Shown here piece by piece: positions 11,315 through 23,049 of a DNA stretch of 64,000 bases; within the stretch, counting starts at the first letter, position 1; the number at the start of each line of letters is the position of its first letter. This DNA is from Liolophura sinensis (taxonomy: Eukaryota; Mollusca; Polyplacophora; Chitonida; Chitonidae). The stretch covers positions 6,259,338 to 6,323,337 of the forward strand of contig NC_088302.1 of assembly GCF_032854445.1 (NCBI RefSeq). The letters run 5' to 3'. The translations under genes and the position numbers were made by a program. The notes under the pieces are model-generated. The model worked only from the letters and a program-made list of their open reading frames with translations, had not been told where the DNA came from and made no database searches.

Positions 11315-12590
11315 TATTTGTATGTTGTAAGAGAGGACAAATCGTGAGTGCCTTAGCACAATGGCGTTAAAATCCATCCGGCTTCTTCCACCCATAACTG
11401 TCAACTACCGTGTACACAGAATGTCCTAAGTAGGGTGTTAAACAAAATCAAAGAATTACACCTATAAATCCATATTTGAATCGTGAGAATATACACAGTA
11501 CTCACCTTTTGGACCTTAAGGATAACATATTTGACATCTTGGCCCTGACACGTTTTCTGTATTATTGCAAGATATCTATGTGGAATAATTCGGAGAAAGG
11601 CTACCATATGATCAATGTAGCTATTTATGAATTTGTTACTGTTTTATTTGGAGAGAAGTGGCCGCCCTAAAGTTTAATGCCCTTAACTGGATGGCGATCA
11701 GAGATGAAACTCACAGTGATAATTTTTCATTTTCACTAAATTACGATTTATACAAATATTTTGTTTGACACCAGTGTTCAGGTAACACAGAACCAGAAGT
11801 GGCGAAGGCTGACTGGTCCACCTTTATCCATTATAAAACTTAACATAATTGCAGTGAAAGCGTTTGGTGGAGTAAACTGGACACATTCGTTTTTGTTGCA
11901 TTAACTCTTGTCGTTGATTGAAATCGTCACATAACACACAAGACCTAACAAAGTCTAAACGGGGTGTTATGAACATGCTATATGCAGGACCCTTCGGTAT
12001 ATCACTGTCAGAGTAATGATAATTTACAAAGTCAACTTTGAAACTATCCCTCTCGTAAAGTCTGCGATACAAAGGTAGGTCCAGATACGGTGTACTATTT
12101 GGATATCTGTGGTTCTATTTTAAATGTTGCGAAGTTGGATATATATATTTCATCGCCTTTGCTATGTATGGATTGTTTAAGCCAACAGAGGATCAATATA
12201 TTGTTTAGTAAATGAGAATGATCGGACATGGTGTGGATTACTCTAAAAACCCATACAAGGTGGAGATACAGAGATTTGCAGGTGAGATGTGGAAGCAATA
12301 CCATCAATAGAAAATGAATTCATAGTTCAGATGAGTAATTAATTTTTCACCCAGAATACTGCCATATATATTAATTTCATTTTTTTTTTGCTTTGCGGAT
12401 TGCAAAGCTGAGACCATAGTTCGAGTGTTAATTCGAGTGTATCCCAGCTGTGAAGGTCAACCAGTGTGGTGGCTACTCTGACATGGCGGAGGATAGCTTC
12501 CTGGACTGCGTCCACGGAATCGACCTGGTAGTGATGCTGTAGTCACCTTATCGAGAATCATCTATTTGATAACATCGAGATCATTAATGT
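11315..12590. other. No gene seen
   Basis: A/T-rich sequence with several open frames of 60-80 codons on both strands, none with a recognisable motif. It abuts the retrotransposon 3' end on the right. Confidence 0.4.
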
Positions 12591-12855
12591 CGAATAAATG
12601 AATCAATGATTATGGCTTAATGCCACATCGGCAATTTTACAACCATATCGTGGTGAGAACATGTTCAAAACAGGAACCAGTAAATGGTTTTCGATAGGAT
12701 GAGAACACCAAAATGGTACAAAAATAGACGAACATGTTTAAAAACAGTTAAAAACAACCAAACCTTAGGTAAAACCCGAAAACCACAATATACTTATAAC
12801 AATGCAGAACATCGTATGTATGTATAATTCATACATGTAAATATATATAAATGAA

Positions 12856-13128
12856 CTATATCTTATGATATGGACCAATGCCCTTTAAATACTTAACAAA
12901 AGCATCGCAGCCAATGCAGCCAAATAAATCATATATGGCGTTAACTATGTAGAATCTTGGCCGAACATGAGCAAACTCTACACAGTCAACTAGGATATAT
13001 TTGACGCCGCACTGAGCATCACATCCTGCACACTCAGGAGTACAGCTTCCATCGAGAATATAACTGTGTGCTAAACGAGAATGCCCGATACGGCACCCCG
13101 TTAACACTACTTGGTCTCTTCGAGACAT
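12856..13128 (-). pseudogene. LINE ORF2 C-terminal region
   Basis: The 90-residue frame starts RRDQVVLTGCRIGHSRLAHS and contains cysteines in a PEC-x2-C-like cluster, then ILVDCVEFAHVR and a closing LKGIGPYHKI. This arrangement is the usual tail of RNase H-bearing LINE polyproteins, where a Cys/His cluster follows RNase H. The stop at 12856 appears to be the natural end. A frameshifted cousin of VDCVEFAHVR lies at about 51738 on the plus strand. Confidence 0.75.
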
Positions 13129-13251
13129 ACTATGAGTATAAGAATTATATAGCCAATGGCAGGGTGAATTTCATGCAGTTTATTATGGACCTCAACATCC
13201 CATTAACCCTAATAAAGGCGACTAATATATTTAGCAATGTTTGAATGAAAG

Positions 13252-13784
13252 TCAGTGTATAGGAGTTTTTTTTGGATATCGATTTATTAATGGAACCTTT
13301 GTCTCCCTCTCTACGACTGTGTCTCCATGGATACCAATATGACTTGGTATCCAAAAGAATATGATATCCTTACCTCTTTTAATTAATTTCCTACGTAAGG
13401 CTAAGATATCAAGAGTTAGTGGATTTTTAAATTCATTATTCTGTATTGCCAAAAGCGAGGAGAGCGGGTCACTGCATACCATTGCCTTCTGGGCACGTTG
13501 AGAAGAAACAAATGATAAGGTGAGGAGAATAGAATGTAAGACAAAGAGGGGAGACCCGCTGAAGCAACCCTGTACCCATCCTTTGATCCGCCAGTGAATA
13601 TAAATTGATAATCCGAATATTTGGCAGTAATTTCAGCAAATCTTTGCTGAATTATAAGAGGATTTGCATCTGTTTTATTATAATTACGTAGATCAAATAT
13701 CAATTTAGGCTGTGGAAGAAGCCAGAAAGCAGACTCTGGAAAAGACACTTGAGCTATATCCTCGAGCTTTATGTTAGCTTCCAC
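13252..13784 (-). pseudogene. LINE RNase H domain, frameshifted
   Basis: Two overlapping frames make up one degraded RNase H domain, which would remove the RNA strand during retrotransposition. The first (13784-13416) has the FTGGSKDG motif, a variant of the usual TDGSK: the first catalytic Asp is lost (TGG for TDG). The second (13482-13252) has SDPLSSLLAI with the later Asp, and FFWIPSHIGIHGD, the WIPSHxGI motif near the end. The frame change lies between about 13480 and 13580. Confidence 0.75.
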
Positions 13785-14195
13785 AATATGGTTGCGTATA
13801 GGAAGACCAAACGAAGTGATCTTGTTAGGACGTTTATTATATTTGTCTACAAATGATGGATTGAAACACAGTCGTAGGCAGGGTTTGTTGGATGAGCTTT
13901 TAGCTTCGTGACATATTGAAGGCTGAGTTTAATAAGTCGATTATATAAAGCAGGCTTATTACACTTTCTTCTGGTGAGGTTTGAAAGCACGAATGCAGAG
14001 CCTTAAACCTTGGTGATAAACAGGATCGTTTAGTTACGATTTCTTAGCGGAACCGTAAATGATCAACCCATTCTCCAATTTAGACCTCAACACCCCAATC
14101 GGTGCTTGACACGACCTTAATAAAATCGAGAACCTTTGTGCATTTAGCTTGAACCATTATAATATGAGGTACAAACGATAGTTTATTATTAAATA

Positions 14196-14923
14196 TTATA
14201 CCCAAAAATATATTTTCTTCAACAATACCAACATACCAACGGTATTAGGCGTGGAAAATCTAAAGCCGTTCTCAGTTGCCCATTTCTCGATTTTATTGAG
14301 ACAAAGCTGCAACTGACGTCCGATATTATTCATATTTTTAGCTCGGTAGCACATAAGGAAATCAACATATAAAGAATCCTCTGTGCCCGATGTTAGGGTT
14401 TTTGATAAAGTCTTTCTCTTTATGCTAAACAATGTTGATGATAAAATACTGCCTTGGAGCACACCCATTTCCTGCTCATGCGAGTCAGAAAGAGTGGACA
14501 CCAGCCGTACCTTAAAATGACGGTAATAAAAATTCTGATATAAATATCGGTAATTGACCTTTAAGACCCATATCAGAAAGGTCTTTTTTCCATGTGATGT
14601 CGTAAGCTTTTTTAAGGCACCACATGTTCATTATTAATTAAACTCTCACGCATAAAAGTTTCGAAACGAACAAGCTGATCAGTTGTAGATCGACCTTGAC
14701 GAGAACCATATTGTATATTAGACATTAAATTGTTTATTTCGTAAAACCAAACCAGTCTATCATTTATCAGCCGTTCCATTGTCTTACAGACAGAGCTGGT
14801 AAGATATGGGACGGTAATTAGACCAGTATGATCTTTTCCAGGTATTTGAACCGGGATAATGCACGCCCCCCTCCATGGCGGTGGAAAATTACTAGGTATC
14901 CAAATATCGTTAAGCAAGTCCAA
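14196..14923 (-). pseudogene. LINE reverse transcriptase domain, catalytic box broken
   Basis: The frame at 14923-14612 carries the finger and palm segments: ACIIPVQIPGKDH, a YLTSSVCKTMERLINDRL block and QYGSRQGRSTTDQLVRFE. The second frame (14501-14196) has EQEMGVLQGSILSSTLFS, a variant of the P-Q-G-S box with Leu for Pro, then SLYVDFLMCYRAKN where SLYVDDFLxCYR is expected. The second Asp of the YVDD catalytic pair is missing, consistent with a 3-nt loss at about 14357. The domain is disrupted between the two parts as well (about 14510-14610). Confidence 0.85.
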
Positions 14924-14955
14924 GAGAGTTGCAAATGAACCAGGCGGTCAATGGT

Positions 14956-15270
14956 TCAGAAACTTATAATATATGTTATCAGGACAAGTACAGTGTGCCT
15001 TTTTAAATGCAGTTTTAAGTTCACTGAGAATGAAAAGAGACGATTATAATCTTCTGAATTTTTAGAAGAATAGAGCAATTTAATTTTCTCCTTCTGGGTG
15101 AGTTCTGAAGTATAATTCTCTGAAGAAGATTTGCTAGAAATTGCCTCAGCTAATTTATTGGCTTTATCGGATGGAGAAGTTAATACATTATATCCCTCTT
15201 TCAAATGCTGAAGTTTTGTTTTATTATTTTTGCCCTTAAGTTTCTCGGCCATATTCCACACATTACGCAT
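14956..15270 (-). pseudogene. LINE ORF2 linker between endonuclease and RT
   Basis: Residues such as NVWNMAEKLKGKNNK, LTSPSDKANKLAEAISS and NSEDYNRLFSFSVNLK follow the usual course of the segment before the reverse transcriptase in jockey/I-type elements. It is still one open frame of about 100 codons, but it does not join in frame with its neighbours. Confidence 0.65.
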
Positions 15271-15370
15271 ATGTGTTTTTGACGTTGTGCCTGAAACAAA
15301 GTTCCGCTAACAAGATCGTATCTTGGACTTGAGTAATCGACGAGCCTTAGCTCGAAAAGTACGAACTGGT

Positions 15371-15700
15371 TTAAACTATTATCAGAAGGAGAATGATTGA
15401 AACTGTGTTCAGGCTTTTTACGATCTTCAATGGATTTACGACAGCCATTATCATGCCAGGGATTACTTTTGGATTTGTCGAGGTCCTAGGGATAGTTCTA
15501 TCGGCAGTTCGGAAAACAAGTTCATTAAATTTTAATATAGGATAGTCTGCTGCATTTAGAGTCCCTAGACTATCAGCCTCGCAGAACATCTCAAATGGAA
15601 TCTCGTTTGCTTTAGCGAATTTTCACCTAGCTACACGCTGTAAAGAATTAGAAGGGATATGTTCTAGGATAAGAGGAAAAGATCATCATGCACTTTGTGC
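15371..15700 (-). pseudogene. LINE endonuclease C-terminal remnant
   Basis: An ILKFNELVFRTADRTIPRTS block with STNPK is the typical end of an APE-type endonuclease. Upstream on the minus strand, around 15640-15690, a degraded 'DHFP'-like stretch can be read with stops. The rest of the endonuclease, including its N-terminal catalytic Glu and Asp, is missing, so the copy is probably 5'-truncated. Confidence 0.6.
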
Positions 15701-15894
15701 ATGCCTCGATATGTTTGTAAAGTATACAAGCGCTCGGTGCGCTGTTTGTTGTCAGCTCTGTAAATACAATTCGCTCTTGAGCTGCGTGCCCAAAAGCAAA
15801 ACAATGATGTATACATCCGGAATTAGATTATGGTAAAAGCTGCCCTGTTTTTCAATAGATTCCTCCGGTCGGCTGTCTACCCCCGGCTGAGGTT

Positions 15895-16188
15895 TGATTT
15901 ATTGATTTATTGATTCATTTATTTATTTATTTATTTGGTGTTTTACGCCGTACTCAAAAATATTTCACTTATACGACGGCGGCCAGTATTATTGTGGGTG
16001 GAAACCGGGCAGAGCCCGGGGGAAACCCACGACCATTCGCAGGTTGCTGGTAGACCTTCTTACGGCCGGAGAAGCAGCCAGCATAAACTGGTCTTGAACT
16101 CAGAGCGACCGCATTGGTGAGAGGCTCCTGTGTCATTACGCTGCGCTAACGCGCTCAGCAACTAAGCCACGGAGCCCCCCCCCCCCCC
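15895..16188 (-). mobile_element. SINE family 1, near-complete copy
   Basis: An (ATTT)n tail at the left (15895-15938) is followed by 'gtgttttacgccgtactcaa', 'acttatacgacggcggccag' and the 'cggagcagagcccggggga'-like centre, ending with 'ctaagccacggagccccc' and a C-run at the right. The head is tRNA-like on the minus strand. I found no clear target duplication, perhaps obscured by the C-run at 16176-16189. Confidence 0.85.
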
Positions 16189-16267
16189 ATCCCATCCCCC
16201 ACAGCCAACCATCAAAAAAGGAACCACTGATGGAAATATCGGCGTCTGTTTATCCTTCATCCGGATC

Positions 16268-16430
16268 TCAGTTTCTGAACGTTTTTAAACTTCCTGCAGC
16301 GCTCTGAAGACATCTTTTCAAGACAAAAGGAAGAATTTTCGAGGCTGACATTTGTTCACTCTTTGTTGAGAGAACGATGAAAGCCGGCCAATTGTCCAGT
16401 TCATTATCCTTATCAAGAGAGTCTAACAAA
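16268..16430 (-). pseudogene. Possible LINE ORF1 (gag-like) fragment
   Basis: The minus frame includes NWPAFIVLSTKSEQ, then SASKILPFVLKRCLQSAAGS and LKTFRN. The spacing of 'WP.F....S' and 'K..PF...K..Q...G' resembles the start of the RNA-binding ORF1 protein in molluscan non-LTR elements. It lies on the same strand and upstream of the LINE at 12.6-15.7 kb, separated by a SINE, so it could be a remote part of the same insertion or another one. This is an inference from weak similarity. Confidence 0.35.
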
Positions 16431-16619
16431 ACCTCCAACTTTTTTATCAGCACTTGGCTCAGATGAAGACTTGATAGATACATTTGTTGAAAGATCTAGG
16501 GTACTCTTGTCAGAACATATAAAGATTCGCGCGAAGTGTTCTCCAACCCCCACGGAGTGCCAACAAAGGTGATCCTGAACCTGGGGATACCCAACAGAAA
16601 ACACATCAAAAACTCCCCA

Positions 16620-17390
16620 TCAGGCCATCTACTGGTTTAGATGGCCTCATTAAGCAAATCCAATTCTCCACCACGAGCTCCTCCGTCTGCCACTCAGTGA
16701 CTAAGGTCACACATCATACACGTACTCATCGATTTACCCATGAGCCACCGACTTACACGTAGTCACGCAAACGAAATTTGAGAAATAACATTTCTTCTCT
16801 GAAGAGTGGTGTTGTTGAGGAAATTGGGACCACGCAAAGGCAAGACGTGACCAAGGCGATTGATCGGAAAACGCCCATTCGACCCCTTGTCTTTCTCCAA
16901 GTAAGGGCCAAAGTGGAAGGTTGGTCGCGAGGATCTCACAAGACAAATACTCCCTCAGCCATCAGTGTCCCGTCCTCAGATATTACGGTTCTCAATTCAC
17001 GCCAAACAGGTCGTACCCCGGTTGCCTCTCACACAAACTGAGAAGATGTGAGCCTATTACAATCACAGGGGCCACACGGGAGAGCTGTAGGTTTAGTCTT
17101 CTTTTACGACAAGCTTGCGTAGATGGCTGAGGCCCTATTCTTTTCACCCCAGAAACCCCACAGTGGAGCAGTAATGTCGCAAGTGAAGCAAATGATAAAA
17201 ATGTTGGTAAATATCTAGGAAAGAACATGTAAGCAAATGATGGAGGTCAGCTAATGGCTGTGAGAATTCGGAAAAGGAAACCCGCACTTCATTTTGTTAC
17301 CCATATTACATGTTTCTGAGCTTAGTCCACCGGTTTCCTTAATCCGTTCCTCTACGCACATCACCGGACTCGCATACTCTTTCATCACCT
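16620..17390. other. No gene recognised; less A/T-rich stretch
   Basis: This stretch is richer in G+C than its surroundings and has overlapping open frames of 70-87 codons on both strands (16778-17228). None shows a known domain. The plus-strand 'cttttacgacaagcttgcg' stretch looks repeat-like to me, but I cannot name it. Confidence 0.3.
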
Positions 17391-17395
17391 GTAAC

Positions 17396-17627
17396 TGGGT
17401 TAGTTAGCACGTCAGCGCGGCACAATAAACTAGAAGCCACTAACCAATGCGGTGGCTATGAGTTCAAGTCCAGCTCATGCTGGCTTCCTCTCTGATCGTA
17501 CCTGGGAAGGTCTGACAGCAACCAGCGGATGGTTGCCGGTTTCCCCTGGGCTTTGCCTCCCACTGTCGTATAAGTGAAATATTCTTGAGTATAGCGTAAA
17601 ATACCAATTAAATAAATCAATTTCATA
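17396..17627 (+). mobile_element. SINE family 1, plus-strand copy
   Basis: Read on the plus strand: degraded tRNA head ('gttagttagcacgtcagcgc'), B-box-like 'gagttcaagtccagctc', 'ggcttcctctctgatcgtac', 'ggtttcccctgggctttgcc', 'gtgaaatattcttgagtata' and an 'attaaataaatc' tail. It is nearly complete, with a disturbed region in the head. Confidence 0.85.
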
Positions 17628-17629
17628 CA

Positions 17630-19560
17630 TATGATTGAACGATCTAATATAAACAGCACAATATACAAATCAATATAAAGAACGACCCACAAGTTCTTAC
17701 AGAGATACAGCAGATACATTTCCAGAGTGCCAATGGCAAGTCTCTGTCGACAGAAACAAGTAAACCCACAGTACCTCATGAATGCCGAAGTGAAAGTCAA
17801 TAATGGCAACCCGGTTACAATTAAGTCGTACACAATGGCACACTGACGAATGATTGATGTCCAATCTAGCGGTGAACCACCAAATTCTCTCCACAGCTAT
17901 AATTCAGTCCTCTGCCCTGTACGAAAACTGGCCTTTTGGGCATCGAAACCTCCTGTCGAATTGGGATAATTGTGCCTTACAGTACAAAGACGATAGACAG
18001 TAAAGCTCAGAAAAGAAACGCAAGTATAGTGGGTGACAAAACACTCACTCGGTTCGTGACAGTACAGAAATATACAGCTTACGAAATAACACGAAGGCGG
18101 AATTAACTCATCGGATCAAATATTTGGACTTTCCTGATAGGCGAAACTGTATTTGAGGATTACTTAGGCTGTCTGACGACCGCTTTACTTCAGCCAACAA
18201 ACCCACATATGCGAGCCAGGCTAAAGTCAGATGTTATTACTGCAGAAACTACTTTTAATGGTTAATCCACTAAACGAATCAATCCTTACTATGTCCGATC
18301 TTTTTCTTCCACTGAACGGTTTACTAATGATCCGCTAGCGTTGAATTTGACCGCCACGTTGGATATACGAACAGTTGCAATCAAAGCCCAACTGAGATAT
18401 ATATTTTTGTCAACAACTTACATTCAAGCACAGTTACACGATTTGAATACTGATTTCACTCAGTCGCCTAGAAAATATTTTACTTGCTTTCAACACCATT
18501 TTAAACTGTTTTCTGTTTCTCTTTGGTTCTCTTTGCATGATATCATTCTATTTTCGTACTTAATATGGTTTTTTGGTAGTTTGTATTAAACGCCAGTTTG
18601 GTAACTGGCCTTGCAATTATTGTCCCGGAACATCCATATTGGTGGGCGGTTGATATGCGAATGTCTATTTCGGCATAGACATGAACCCTCGAACCACACA
18701 CTAGAATATAAACAATTCACAGTTGATTCTAGAAATAACGAGCTATTTACCATACAAAGAAAGCATATGCACAATGACAGTGGTTGCTAGGTTAAAGACC
18801 TAACACATGGGTTGACTTAAAACTATAAACAGGCCAAATCTACGAGGATTCTGGGAAGATGATTGGCCATTGGCCCAGTCAGGTCACGTGTTTAACCGTG
18901 CGCCCGACTACGCCTTGACGACAGTTTCGTTTCTGGGCCAATTACCCGACTATATAAGCGTAGAAGTAACACATTTTCAAGTCCTATTTAAAACACTTAA
19001 CACAAATCAGATGTCTGTGTTCGAAGTGTGCCGTGAGAAAATACACTTAAAGTCGTGGATCTCGTTTTGTCGAAATGCTGGCAAAGAGACTTGCTGACAT
19101 TTGTTGGCTTAAGTAACATTATCTGTCGGGGGGAAAACCTCTGCTATTGTATGTAGATGAAACAAATTCTCCAGAGCCGTGGCATTCAAGCTAACTATCA
19201 AAGTGACACGCAAGTTGCCGTTAGCTGTCATATTCCAGTGAACTCTGATCATTAGTTTCGGATAGATTTCAAAGCCCAACCGGCCCTTATTGTGGCAAAG
19301 CCCTGCGATCAGTCTGTGCAAAAATCTGAGGGCATATCGCCTGGTCTCTCTTCCAGAGAATATTCAATATTCTATGTATGTGTACAACGACTGGCTCCAA
19401 TGTGAACTATTAAAGTGCGACTTGTGAGACTTGATTTAAAAAATATGGATTTATTCAACATGCGCACTATATACATTTCATTGAATAACTTTCTGAAAAG
19501 TTTGTTGGGAAATATTAAAAACTAGAGAGTTGCCATATATCAGTTGTATTCAGATTTAGT
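17630..19560. other. No gene seen
   Basis: A faint family A-like trace at 17985-18060 ('gatagacagtaaagctcaga') is followed by a block near 18140-18200 similar to 5100-5165. Open frames at 18341, 18586 and 18870 have no recognisable motifs. Confidence 0.35.
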
Positions 19561-19565
19561 TGACA

Positions 19566-19655
19566 TGCATTCTAAGGATTCCTTCGTCGTCATATGATTG
19601 AAAAATTGTTAAGTACGGCATTAAACCCCAAACACTCACTCACTCACTCATATTT
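19566..19655 (+). mobile_element. SINE family 2, 3' fragment
   Basis: It contains 'attctaaggattccttcgtc', 'aaaattgttaagtacggca' and a 'cactcactcactca' tail, the 3' end of the family at 6338-6675. It is 5'-truncated. Confidence 0.7.
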
Positions 19656-19737
19656 AGTTGCTTAAACGGGTTGTTATTCTACTGCGTATGCGAGTAGCCT
19701 GGAAATTTAATATTTAGGAACACAAACACGAAAGCAA

Positions 19738-19830
19738 GAGTGAGTGAGTGAGTGCGTGGGTTCAACGTCGACGACATCAGCTAAGCTGATTCCCCTTTGT
19801 AAGGCGTGTGTCCTACCTTCTTCTGTGTTG
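19738..19830 (-). mobile_element. SINE family 2-like 3' fragment, opposite strand
   Basis: It starts with 'gagtgagtgagtgagtg' (the reverse of the CTCA tail) and continues 'ggttcaacgtcgacg' and 'agctaagctgattcccc'. It faces the copy at 19566-19655, so the two CTCA-type tails point at each other about 80 bp apart. Confidence 0.5.
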
Positions 19831-19859
19831 CATGTAAAACTAAAGGTATGGACTGCGGC

Positions 19860-22800
19860 CGAAACCATTGGTCTGTAATTTATATAACACAGATTGCAGA
19901 CTACGAAAAGATAACGTTAACATTTCTGTTTTAGCAAAGCTTCATTCAATAAATTAAACGAAATACTACAGAACATACATCGGAAATATGCAGCCAATGA
20001 GGTCCCTTGTTCGAATGCAACTCTGGTTGTGTTGGGTGCAGCTTTAAGTCAGGCTTTTTGGTGGTGGGCGGTCAGGTACCTGGGCTTTGACTGAGTGGGG
20101 GCACCCTGGTTGTGCCTCACTATAAACCTGTAAGCCAAAAATTCTTGTTCGTAGTATTAACTATCAGTCAATGAATACATCATAGGTATACTGTGGTACG
20201 AGTTGAACGGAGGGAAATGATTTGCCAAACCAGCTAGCTTATCGCCTCATAATCTTTCTTTCCTTACAGAAGTACGATGTATTCCCATGACCAGGCCCCA
20301 GATGTGAATATTACCGGTATATTGACGTTACAGGATGCGCTAATGGGTGCTTCAGAGCTAATGATGAATATTTGATATTCAAGTAATACCCAAAGTCTGC
20401 CGTTTTTATGATGGTGTCTACTGCCTTATAGGAGATATACCAACGTTCGTGGAGATAGACCAAGGCGTGTAGAGAGATATACCATCGTGTGTGGATGTGG
20501 TAAGGTGATATTTGCTAAAAATCCGGACTATGGCAGACCTATCGCCTGCTACCTGACACAATTTTTGACTGAAGAAGCCATTTCCCTTGTTGGTTTATTA
20601 CAGCCTAATCCATGCACATACCCATCAGAAGACATTTGTACACTGGAGGATTACAGAACATCAGAAAGTCAGATGCGATGGTCACAGAAATCCCAATCTA
20701 CCAAGGGACAAACATGTAGGGGAAGATTAATTATGCGTATAACTGAAAAAGCTCAGAACACAAATTAACGTTACCAATCTGTATTTATTTATTTGAATGT
20801 TTTTATGCAGCACTGAAGAAAATATTTAGCGATGAGATATGGAACCAGTAATATACCACCGGTTGCCTGAAAGGCCTTCGTAGGCACACTAGTCGGATCT
20901 GGTTTGGAACAACCAGGTTCATGGGCCAAAGATATTGTAAAATAAAAACATGTTATGACATATGAGAATATATTCTACATGGTATATTATCAGACAAGAC
21001 GCATACGATCGGACAAATATCGGGTTTGAGGTATTCACTGTTCACAATCTATCCTTGGTGAAAGAAAGCAGATTACGTTGCTTCTGTTCCGCTGTGTAAA
21101 GTTAGCGGGAGACCACTTGCTTTCTGTAAATGATGTGCATAGCCCTATGTCACGCACGAGAAAGTTCGTCAGTACCACAGTTCAGTGGTTATCCCAGGGC
21201 AGTCAGGTGTTCTGTCCACATAAAATAGGAGTAACACAACATATGCACACTGTCTGAAGATGGTGTTAAACGTCAATGAAATGTATGGCTGGAGGTGCTA
21301 GCCGGCTACATCACAGAACTGCTTTAATAATACCAAGCTGCATAAGGGGAAAGGTATCGCATGGAATAAGAATGTTCACTTATCACGGTATTCAAGAGAG
21401 AAACACCATCGCAATTGTTTCCCTTGCAGAGGAATCAAGGATGCTCTGGTAATAGAATGAATGAGACCAAAATAACAGCCAACCGACATTTACCTGGACT
21501 GCTGCATAAGCTGACCGCTGGAGGCTTGATGTGCTCTTCTATGCACCAACGTAATGCATGTGTGAGAGACACAAGAAAGTTTTATTTCGGAAAACGACAT
21601 GGTGGTGAAAATAAGCAAATAGAACACCACGAAACGGGAAATACCATGTGAAAACCCACATTCACAATAAAGTGCACTGCAAATGTGTAGCATACGCAAT
21701 AAAATTTACACAATTCTGTTGATATGACAGCGTTTGAGCAACGTTCAATCAATGCCCAAATAGATATGACCTATCACATTTTCATAAACATTGCATTCAT
21801 TGGGAACGCCGAAACAGATTTTCGCGACCTTGTCTGTGTACATCTCTCTCTGTACAAGAATGAAGCAAATCGTACTATAATATACATCATGTCATGGTAC
21901 TACAGTGTCATGTGTGTATACAAGTTTGAACTTACAAAGTAACAGGTAATTATACAATCGGTAAACTCTGTCAAACCCTGTCTTGGTTTATGAATTAGGT
22001 AAGCTTTTAATCCCTGTGAGGCTCTTTGACATACCCTAGTCCAGAAATTCAGTCTGTTAATTTAGGATAAAGAAGATCTAAAAATATGTATGTTGCTTGG
22101 GTTGGGACATCTGTAGTCCTAGGTTGGTCAAACGTTAGGCTTGGCAACATTTTGTTTAGCCATGGATGACCCCAACCCAACGTCCGAGCGCGCTCCATTT
22201 AGAAAGTTACCTGTCCTTGTCAGATCTGTTCTGGCTGTCAGTACAGCGGCATGCCTTAAGTACCAGAAAGGAATCTTGGGCTCATGCGGCTTAGGTAATA
22301 AACGAGTGGCACGTTGTTTGCAATAAATCGACAGACGAAAAGATAAGTGTGTGCAAACTTCATGCCCGGGAGTAATATTTGATGGGCAATTTCTGTCCCA
22401 AAAGCCATGACAACTGCCATGATAACGGCATTACGTGTTTGGGGTCCACCTTAGCCGAGCAAATTGTTGCCAATCCTTACGTCAGAGTAATCACGTGCTA
22501 AGACGACTTTCAGTGTCAGTGTCAGAGTCAGTGTCAGAAATTGTTAACATTGTTCGCTCCTAATGTCGTCGTGTGGTCGTGTATCATTCATACTCTACTC
22601 TTTCTACCAGCTGAAAAATAAAGCTGCATTCTCCCTTGAAACGGCACGATGGCCCAATTTTCAATGACAATCAAATGATCGAACAGCCACAGAAAGCAGG
22701 AAAATCCTTACAGAAATTCAAAATATCATTGGACGGTTGAGTCAAGTGATTCAATTTAAACTCGTTCAGCGTGTGACTGATTCGGCTTGTGAGCTTTCTT

Positions 22801-22885
22801 CCACTATAACGTGGGCGGCGGCCGATAACAATGAAAGAAAACAGATAACAAAAATGGACGTTATTGAAATAAAAAGCTTTTTAGA
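19860..22885. other. No gene recognised
   Basis: The longest frame (20487-20768, plus) reads MCGCGKVIFAKNPDYGRP and onward but shows no family signature. At 20430-20490 there are about three imperfect copies of a 'gagatataccaacgt'-like unit. At 20785-20950 an 'atttatttatttgaatg' start followed by SINE-like sequence may be a third, unrecognised SINE. At 22510-22540 a 'cagtgt' microsatellite occurs. No splice-bounded exon was found. Confidence 0.3.
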
Positions 22886-22889
22886 GAGG

Positions 22890-23046
22890 TGGTCTGGAAT
22901 ATTCGGCGCATTTGACAAAAAATAACCTTGTGTGCTTGCTGGCCTGTCTTTGACGCTGCCGATCAACACTAAGTCGAGATCACAGCAACAGCCGATGAAC
23001 CAGTTAATTTAAAACGTCTGAAGGCTTTAACGTTGTTGAAGCTCTA
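22890..23046 (+). repeat. Inverted repeat pair, left arm
   Basis: The reverse complement of 24742-24899 aligns along this whole stretch. The best part is about 38 bp identical, including 'ccagttaatttaaaacgtct'. The arms are separated by about 1.7 kb. Similarity stops at the inner edges and fades on the outer sides. Confidence 0.75.
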
Positions 23047-23049
23047 ATT

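Larger units (their letters stand above)
12594..15700 (-). mobile_element. Decayed non-LTR retrotransposon (I-group, Nimb/jockey-like)
   Basis: On the minus strand the order is endonuclease C-terminus (about 15700-15371), linker, reverse transcriptase (14923-14196), RNase H (13784-13252), C-terminal Cys/His region (13128-12856) and a roughly 260-bp 3' UTR ending near 12594. EN-RT-RNase H in one polyprotein points to the I superfamily of LINEs. Such elements copy themselves by nicking a target and reverse transcribing their RNA there. The copy is 5'-truncated inside the endonuclease and has many stops and frameshifts. Its 3' UTR matches 51950-52118 on the plus strand, confirming the 3' boundary and showing a second family member. 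The clade name within the I group is an inference. Confidence 0.85.

Noticed and set aside
16778-17228. Overlapping frames on both strands, possibly coding
   Set aside because: No recognisable family and no support for either strand over the other.
20487-20768. 93-codon frame with CGCGK start
   Set aside because: No recognisable motif, no splice context; cannot be distinguished from chance.
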